From: Trichodesmium sp. jk18x7bins.61
GTDB taxonomy: Bacteria > Cyanobacteriota > Cyanobacteriia > Cyanobacteriales > Microcoleaceae
Assembly: GCA_022822685.1 (NCBI GenBank)
Contig: JAJEAQ010000242.1
Location: 1-6,166, forward strand
DNA: 6,166 nucleotides
Reading direction: 5' to 3'
Numbering within the stretch: position 1 is the first letter of the stretch; the number at the start of each line of letters is the position of its first letter. Positions 1 through 4,392 of the stretch are shown one piece after another. The notes beneath the pieces are model-generated. The model searched no databases, was not told where the DNA came from, and saw nothing but the letters and a program-made list of their open reading frames with translations. A program made the position numbers and the translations under genes.

Positions 1-123
1 GTGGATGTCCGTATCTTTGTTGAACGGACAATCAACTATGAAACAACTTCACCCCCGGGCCCCTGGCGCAAGCGGCTTCCTGACAATGAAAGGGATGTAA
101 TAATCAATATCCTGACATCTTGA
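1..123 (+). other. Open reading tail at the left edge, possible 3' end of an unknown gene
   Basis: The first frame is open from base 1 to a TGA at 121-123, giving 40 residues that end in ERDVIINILTS. The block is clearly richer in G and C than the rest of the window, especially at 50-76, where a run of C and G bases surrounds a CCCGGG and a GGGCCC. The residues resemble no family I recognise, and a hairpin (6-30) sits inside the frame. It could be the C-terminus of a gene that starts outside the window, a remnant of a mobile element, or chance. Nothing downstream is co-oriented and close enough to help decide. Confidence 0.2.
6..30. repeat. Hairpin at the left edge
   Basis: TGTCCGT (6-12) and ACGGACA (24-30) are perfect 7-bp inverted arms around an 11-base loop. 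No T-run follows, so it does not look like a Rho-independent terminator. It might belong to an interspersed repeat or a structured RNA running in from the left. Confidence 0.4.
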
Positions 124-396
124 TGACTATTTCTAAATACAGCAGCTTTATTTTCTGAGACCTCAATAACGTAGCACACAAAGTACTGAGGCCTGTCAAT
201 TATCAGCCTGTTAAAAACTAGTCTTAACAAGCTCCCGTGATCATTTCTGATTTAACAGTGAGTTGTTGACAAGGTAGTAGGAGCAGAAGGGAGAAGAAAA
301 AATTATCTGGGGATACCTTCGTCAGCCACTTCTAGCATACAAACCCTAGAGATATCTGTAAAAAAATCTAAAAACAGCATCAAATAGCCAATCTTC

Positions 397-461
397 GGTG
401 GGTGACGGCGGATTATAAAATATCCGATCATGAGTGTGGAATTCTTCCCACCTAACCCACC
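397..461. repeat. Compound inverted-repeat element (three-helix fold)
   Basis: Outer arms GGTGGGT (397-403) and ACCCACC (455-461) pair perfectly over 7 bp and enclose two smaller hairpins. The first is CGGAT (409-413) with ATCCG (422-426) around an 8-base loop. The second is GTG-T-GGAA (434-441) with TTCCCAC (445-451), 7 bp with one bulged T and a 3-base loop. Together they form a three-way junction. On the minus strand the right end reads GTAGGGTGGGTTAGG, similar to end sequences I associate with short interspersed repeats in cyanobacterial spacers. The latter is recollection and has not been searched. No protein or T-run terminator is associated. Confidence 0.4.
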
Positions 462-516
462 CTACATCAAGGCTTAATATTTTATTTATAAATACCCTCT
501 AACCAATTGTTGGGTA

Positions 517-537
517 GTGAGAGCATCTTGCTCCCGT
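517..537. repeat. Short palindromic hairpin, GAGCA-TCT-TGCTC core
   Basis: GAGCA (521-525) and TGCTC (529-533) pair perfectly around a TCT loop. The stem extends outward with one A/C mismatch followed by a G-C pair and two wobble pairs. I recall GAGCATCTTGCTC-type hairpins as common intergenic repeats in filamentous cyanobacteria, but this could not be checked here. No poly-T follows. Confidence 0.35.
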
Positions 538-650
538 GCTTCAGGGATACTATACCTTTTTATTTCTTCATTTTGAGATCATATATTATCCTTAAAGTCA
601 AGCAGATGATTTTCATGATCAATTCTTCATCTAAATAGCATATTATAGTC

Positions 651-662
651 ATTTGATCAAAT
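651..662. promoter_or_regulatory. Perfect 12-bp palindrome, possible operator
   Basis: ATTTGATCAAAT is a perfect palindrome in an AT-rich stretch about 210 bases upstream of the pseudogene start. Its size and symmetry fit a dimeric helix-turn-helix regulator site, but no promoter can be placed beside it and chance is a real alternative in AT-rich DNA. Confidence 0.2.
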
Positions 663-833
663 AATGTTACAAGTAGAGAAGTCCTAGGGTGGGCAAATAT
701 TGAATTATTAATATTAAGAATAAATCAGCGCCATATTTACTCACCTGAGATCGTAGCTGTAACAAATCTTGAGCAAATTGGTATTAATCAAAAAATTGCT
801 ATGGTAAGTATTGTATTTTTATTTTTGTTTTGA
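657..833 (+). pseudogene. Startless open fragment, possible gene remnant
   Basis: Frame 3 is open for 58 codons between a TGA at 654-656 and a TGA at 831-833. It includes the segments REVLGWANIELLILRINQRH and EIVAVTNLEQIGINQKIAMV. It has no ATG, GTG or TTG near its beginning. An ATG at 664 in another frame reaches a stop after seven codons. The composition looks more protein-like than the surrounding spacer, with mixed charged and hydrophobic residues, and the end turns into a hydrophobic F/L run. I do not recognise a family. It may be a remnant of a small gene that once preceded the kinase, or chance. Confidence 0.2.
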
Positions 834-841
834 TAATTCAA

Positions 842-863
842 AATCCTTAGTAATATTAGGATT
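842..863 (+). promoter_or_regulatory. Hairpin overlapping the pseudogene's ribosome-binding site
   Basis: AATCCT (842-847) pairs perfectly with AGGATT (858-863) around a 10-base loop. The right arm contains AGGA (858-861), the only plausible ribosome-binding site for the ATG at 873, spaced 11 bases from it. A folded leader would therefore hide the site. A GATAAT at 832-837 could serve as a -10 box, with TTGTAT at 811-816 as a poor -35 at short spacing; this promoter is weakly supported. Confidence 0.3.
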
Positions 864-872
864 AATTTACTT

Positions 873-1987
873 ATGCCAGCTCAAGATTCAGATCAATTAA
901 ATAAAAAAAAAATATCGTAAAACTTCTCTGCGTATAGTTTTTGTAGTACCGATAGTGCTGCAAATTATGGTTGCAGTAAGCTTGATAGGATGGCTCTCAT
1001 TACGTAATGGACAAAGAGCGGTCAATAATGTTGCTAATCAATTACTTCAAGAAGTGACTACCCCTGTTGATGAACCTAAAAGGTTATCTAAAAATTCCTC
1101 CCATTATTAATCGAATTAATAGAGATGCTATTCTTTGAAATCACTTAGATGTAGAAAATCTTAGGAATTGGCAACCATACTTATTTCAACAAATGCAACT
1201 ATTTCAAAATGTTAGCAGTATCAGTTTTGGTAGTAAAGAGGGAGAAGTAACATGGTTATACAGATTAGAAGAGACAAGCTTACAATTAGGAATTTGTGAT
1301 AATTTAACAGCAGGAAATATAGAAGTATATGCTCTCGAACCCCCTGGTAAATATAATTACACCAAGGCTCGAAAGCTATGAATATGATCCGAGAAATAGA
1401 CCTTGGTATCAATCTGTTATTCAAACTGGTAATCCCACATGGAGCAAAATTTATCCTTGGGGGAAATAGCGATCGCTCAATTATAAATTTTGGCATTTAT
1501 AACGGATTATCTTACCATGATGAACAAGGTATCCGTCAAGGTGTACTGTCCATAGATTTAGGTCTTGATAAAATTAGTCAATTTTTGAGTAAATTAAAGA
1601 TTGGTGAATCAGGGAAAATATTTATCATTGAACGTTCTAGATTGATGGTAGCTACTTCTACTTCATAAGAGCTATTTATGACACAGAATAATCAACAATA
1701 ATTACAAAGATTGCCAGCTTCAGAAAGTACTGTGCCATTAATTGAAGCGGCCGCTAAATATCTAAATCAAAGATTCTTAGGCATGACGAAAATAACTGCA
1801 CCTCAGCAGTTAACTTTTGAATTTAAAAATCAACGAAATTTCTTATAAATTAAACCTGTAAAATATGGCTTAGGTATTGACTGGATAATTGTAGTAGTCG
1901 TTCCAGAAGCAGATTTTATGGAGGAAATTAATATTCAAAGACGCAATACAATTTTATTATGTTTAGCAGCTTTAGAATTAGCTACAG
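873..1987 (+). pseudogene. Pseudogene part 1: membrane anchor and extracytoplasmic Cache sensor
   Basis: After the A10 slip, frame 1 gives a transmembrane helix (about 937-1000, FVVPIVLQIMVAVSLIGWL) and the start of the sensor. The frame then moves to 2 near 1075, to 3 at 1373 and to 1 at the G5 run. The Cache core is recognisable: YDPRNRPWYQ at 1383-1412, a Tyr at 1452, and SIDL at 1549-1560 with Asp 1555-1557, followed by KLKIGESGKIF. The Tyr-x4-Arg-x-Trp-Tyr pattern with the later Tyr and Asp resembles the amino-acid-binding dCache_1 signature, so an amino-acid-like ligand is a reasonable inference. The end of the domain, WIIVVVVPEADFM (about 1882-1920), matches WLILVVVPQADFM of the downstream gene. 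Four stops and four frameshifts fall in this part. Confidence 0.85.
1469..1476. repeat. HIP1 octamer
   Basis: GCGATCGC is the highly iterated palindrome of many cyanobacterial genomes. I found one perfect copy, inside the pseudogene's Cache region next to the G5 slip. It supports a cyanobacterial origin, and its low count here fits a genome where HIP1 is not abundant. Confidence 0.7.
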
Positions 1988-2836
1988 TTGGAGGTTTTTT
2001 TAACTTCTCGATACGTGATTCAACCAATTCTGCGCTTAAATACTGCAGCTAGAGCTTTTGCTGAAGGAGATTGGCAACAAAAAGTAGAGGTAAAAAACTC
2101 TGATGAACTAGGAGAATTAGTCCACTCATTTAATACTATGGCTGTGCAATTACAGGAATCATTTGCCACTCTCGAAGCTAAAAATTATGAACTAAAATAT
2201 TTAGATAAACTGAAAGATGAATTTTTAGCAAATACTTCTCATGAACTTCGTACCCCTCTAAATGGAATGATTTGCATTGCAGAATCAATGTTAGATGGAG
2301 CAACTGGCAAATTATCAGAAACTCAGCCAAAAAATTTATTAATGATTGCTCAAACTGGCCAGCGACTGACAGATTTAGTAAATGATATTCTTGATTTTGT
2401 CAAACTGAAAAATCAAAATCTGGATTTGCAGTTCAAACCAGTAGGAATTAAAGAAATAACAGAAGTAGTTATTACCCTTTGTCAATCCTTAATTGGCAGA
2501 AAAAATTTAAAGTTAATTAATTCTACTCCTGATGATTTGCCTCCAGCTCATGCTGATGAAAACCGGTTGCATCAAATTTTATATAACCTCATTGGTAATG
2601 GCATTAAATTTACAGAATCAGGAATAGTAAAAATTTATACAGCGATTATTGATAAACCACCAAAATCACAATTAATTAGTCAGTATCCAATTCGAGAAAA
2701 CCAGCAACTAGCAATTACTATTTCTGATACTGGTATTGGTGGCATTGCTGAAGATAAATTAGACAGAATATTTGAATCATTTGAACAAGCTGACGGCTCT
2801 ACAGCTCGAGAATATGGAGGTACAGGTTTAGGTTGA
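1988..2836 (+). pseudogene. Pseudogene part 2: HAMP and histidine kinase core, ends at a stop in the G2 box
   Basis: Frame 2 is open here. HAMP begins at about 2000 with YVIQPILRLNTAARAFAEGD and runs to about 2170. The HisKA dimerisation helix holds SHELRTPLNG, with the phospho-acceptor His at 2240-2242. The ATPase domain shows an N-box-like NLIGNGIKFT, the G1 box DTGIGGIAED and a G2 box GGTGLG that is cut by TGA 2834-2836. The next residue in the family is normally Leu, so a TTA to TGA change is the simplest explanation. The G1 box carries an extra glycine codon (GGT GGC at 2738-2743, where one is usual). The TTG at 1988 is not a real start; this part follows from the sensor after a T-run slip at 1995-2001. 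A protein made from it alone would lack the membrane anchor and a complete ATP lid. Confidence 0.88.
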
Positions 2837-3631
2837 GCAGTGACTAAAAAACTGATGGAATTGCATGGGAGAAAGATTTGGGTTACATCTCACATTGGCA
2901 TGGGTTCTAAATTTACTTTTACTCTCCCAATATCTACAGAAATTGCTATTAGCAATAATTCTTATATGTCTAGATTTAGAAATCTGCCTCAGCTAGGAAT
3001 AAATCAACGAAAAGAAGAAGTAATAGCGATAGAGTTACCTCAGCCAGGCGACTCCATAAATGATTCAGTAAACCACTCAGAAATAGCCCAAAGATTTAAA
3101 ATTATGATTGTTGATGATGAAGCAGTAAATTTACAGGTACTTGTTAATTTATTATCACTACAAAATTATTATATAGTTCAGGCGATGGATGGTCTCGAAG
3201 CTTTAAAAATAATCGAACAAGGTTTCTTGCCAGATGTAATTTTATTAGATCTAATGATGCCTAAAATAACTGGTTATGAAATGACACAAAAATTGCGGGA
3301 AAAATTCTTGCCTAGTGAATTACCAATTCTGATGTTGACTGCTAAAAATCAAGTCTACGATCTAGTACAAGGATTAAATGCTGGTGCTAATGACTATCTA
3401 ACAAAACTCATCTCTAAAAATGAACTAATCGCCAGACTTAAAACTCATCTCCGACTATACTATATCAACAATTCTTATAGTAGATTTGTACCCCATGAAT
3501 TTATCCATTTTCTGAATAAAGACTCCATAGTTGATTTAGAATTGGGCGACCATGTAAGTAAAGAAATGGCAATAATGTTTTTTGATATTCACTCTTTTAC
3601 AACTCTTTGTGAAACAATGACACCTCAATAA
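2837..3631 (+). pseudogene. Pseudogene part 3: ATPase end, receiver domain and first third of the cyclase
   Basis: The frame stays in 2 after the TGA at 2834. The ATPase domain finishes with LMELHGRKIWVTSHIGMGSK and a beta-strand FTFTLP. A linker leads to a receiver at about 3095-3450: acidic pair Asp-Asp at 3113-3118, phospho-acceptor Asp 3248-3250 in LLDLMMP, and Lys 3404-3406 in YLTKLIS, where most receivers have Lys-Pro. The cyclase begins near 3475 with SRFVPHEFIHFLNKDSI and the first metal-binding Asp at 3584-3586 in MFFDIHSFT. Family members usually have Ser and Arg around this Asp (FSDIRSFT); here they are Phe and His. TAA 3629-3631 interrupts MTPQ-[E]-NFNFVNSYL and replaces an expected Glu codon. 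Confidence 0.88.
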
Positions 3632-4328
3632 AATTTCAATTTTGTCAACTCCTATTTAGGGTATGTCAGTTCAGCAATTAGAGATAATCATGGGTTTATA
3701 GTTAAATATTTAGGAGATGAAATGATGGCTGTATTTCCCCATGGAGCTGATGATGCTGTTAAAGCATGTATTGCCAAAATAAAAAAAATTCAGAATACAA
3801 TATCTTGAGAAAAAATCAAGGCTATAAACCAATTGCAATAGGTATCGGCATTCATTTCGGACAAATGATGGGATAATAGAAGAAGAAGCCAGAATGCAAG
3901 GTGATGCTTTTTCAGATCATGTCAACTTAAGTTCTCGTTGAGAAGGATTAACAAAATTTTCTGGTGTTTCTATCATAATTAGTGAAGCAGTATTCGATAA
4001 TTTAGTAGATCCAAATCAATATCAAATTAGATTCTTAGATCGAGTTAAAGTGAAAGGACAAAATAATCCTATTAAAATTTATGAAGTTATGGATGCAGAA
4101 TCAGAATCTTTGCTAAAATTAAGAAAACAGATGCAGCCAGATTTTGCCTGCGGAGTATCACATTATCAACAGCAAGAATTTTCTATAGCAAAGGAGTATT
4201 TTCAGAAAGTCTTGAGATTAAATCCACAGGATAGAACTACATAAATTTATTTAGAAAGAGTAAATAAATTTCTATCAGAAGGTGTACCAACTAACTGGTA
4301 AGGAGTTACAAGCTGGGATAAAAAATGA
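3632..4328 (+). pseudogene. Pseudogene part 4: rest of the cyclase and TPR-like tail
   Basis: The cyclase continues in frame 2 with NFNFVNSYLGYVSSAIRD and KYLGDEMMAVF (second metal Asp 3716-3718; the following residue, usually Gly, is Glu). A one-base loss near 3793 moves it to frame 1 (YKPIAIGIGIHFGQMM), and a four-base loss near 3871 moves it to frame 3 (EEEARMQGDAFSDHVNLSSR). TGA 3939 then stands where the family has Leu in SSRLEG. The tail contains SEAVFDNL, YQIRFLDRVKVKGQNN and PIKIYEV, then a TPR-like helix pair at about 4138-4230 (GVSHYQQQEFSIAKEYFQKV, LRLNPQD). TAA 4242 and TAA 4299 fall before IYLERV and GVTSWDKK, and the natural TGA is at 4326-4328. Confidence 0.88.
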
Positions 4329-4392
4329 AAGCAAAATTAAGCAAGTAAAATATGCATAATTGAAGTTTAATTAGGAATAAGTGATCGTGCCC
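4329..4392 (+). promoter_or_regulatory. Spacer and ribosome-binding region before the intact kinase
   Basis: This 64-base AT-rich gap has no terminator-like hairpin with a T-run, so read-through from the pseudogene is possible. CATAAT at 4355-4360 is a fair -10 match, but no -35 is visible at the right distance. AGGAA (4373-4377) is the ribosome-binding candidate. An in-frame TAA at 4378-4380 sets the upstream limit of the next gene. The TTAGGA here recurs before the pseudogene's ATG, as expected of duplicated leaders. Confidence 0.4.

Larger units (their letters stand above)
124..656. other. Gene-poor spacer with small inverted repeats
   Basis: I see no credible coding region on either strand in these roughly 530 bases. 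Frames are broken by frequent stops, and the minus-strand frame covering 36-230 has only a TTG start and no recognisable protein. Besides the compound element at 397-461 and the hairpin at 517-537, two weak inverted pairs are visible: CCTCA (161-165) with TGAGG (187-191), and GTTAA (210-214) with TTAAC (224-228). AGATGA (604-609) with TCATCT (627-632) is a third. TTGACA occurs at 266-271 but has no matching -10 box at a usual distance. Long non-coding spacers of this kind are known from low-density cyanobacterial genomes such as Trichodesmium. Confidence 0.5.
873..4328 (+). pseudogene. Pseudogene: Cache sensor kinase - receiver - adenylate/guanylate cyclase - TPR
   Basis: When read through its lesions, this stretch encodes one roughly 1,150-residue hybrid signalling protein with domains in the order TM1, Cache, TM2, HAMP, HisKA, HATPase_c, receiver, class III nucleotide cyclase and TPR-like tail. 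The start is ATG 873 after AGGA 858-861; the paralogue downstream shares the initial MP. The natural stop is TGA 4326-4328 after SWDKK. Frameshifts lie at the A10 run 903-912, near 1075, at 1373, in the G5 run 1459-1463, in the T7 run 1995-2001, near 3793 and near 3871. In-frame stops are TGA 1136, TAA 1666, TAA 1699, TAA 1846, TGA 2834, TAA 3629, TGA 3939, TAA 4242 and TAA 4299. Motifs between lesions remain sharp, so inactivation looks fairly recent. The 64-base gap to the next gene suggests one former transcription unit. Confidence 0.93.

Noticed and set aside
36..230. 64-codon minus-strand open frame
   Set aside because: It begins with TTG, has no ribosome-binding site or recognisable domain, and lies over hairpins. 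I see no support for a gene.
1221..1496. 91-codon minus-strand open frame
   Set aside because: It is antisense to the Cache region, where the + strand carries the YDPRNRPWYQ motif. Its hydrophobic composition is a by-product of the opposite strand.
1378..1668. Separate 96-residue protein starting MNMIRE
   Set aside because: The ATG and the first codons are out of frame relative to the true Cache reading. Only the part after the G5 slip is genuine sensor sequence, as a piece of the pseudogene.
1747..1754. GCGGCCGC octamer in AT-rich DNA
   Set aside because: It encodes Ala-Ala within the sensor remnant and is not repeated. It is not a HIP1 copy and has no evident function.
2816..2842. GGAGGT followed by TGA and GTG, as if translation restarted to make a separate receiver-cyclase protein
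   Set aside because: GGAGGT is simply the codons of the Gly-Gly in the G2 box and is 18 bases from the GTG. Restarting there would split the ATPase domain, and further stops destroy the cyclase anyway.
1666..4301. Alternative genetic code reading TAA as Gln
   Set aside because: Several TAA stops fall where Gln is expected, but the intact neighbour encodes Gln with CAA and CAG without any in-frame TAA, and the frameshifts would remain unexplained.
873..4328. Sequencing or assembly error as the source of all lesions
   Set aside because: The adjoining 1.77 kb of similar composition, with comparable A and T runs, has no frame break. Errors limited to one gene are unlikely, though read mapping would settle it.
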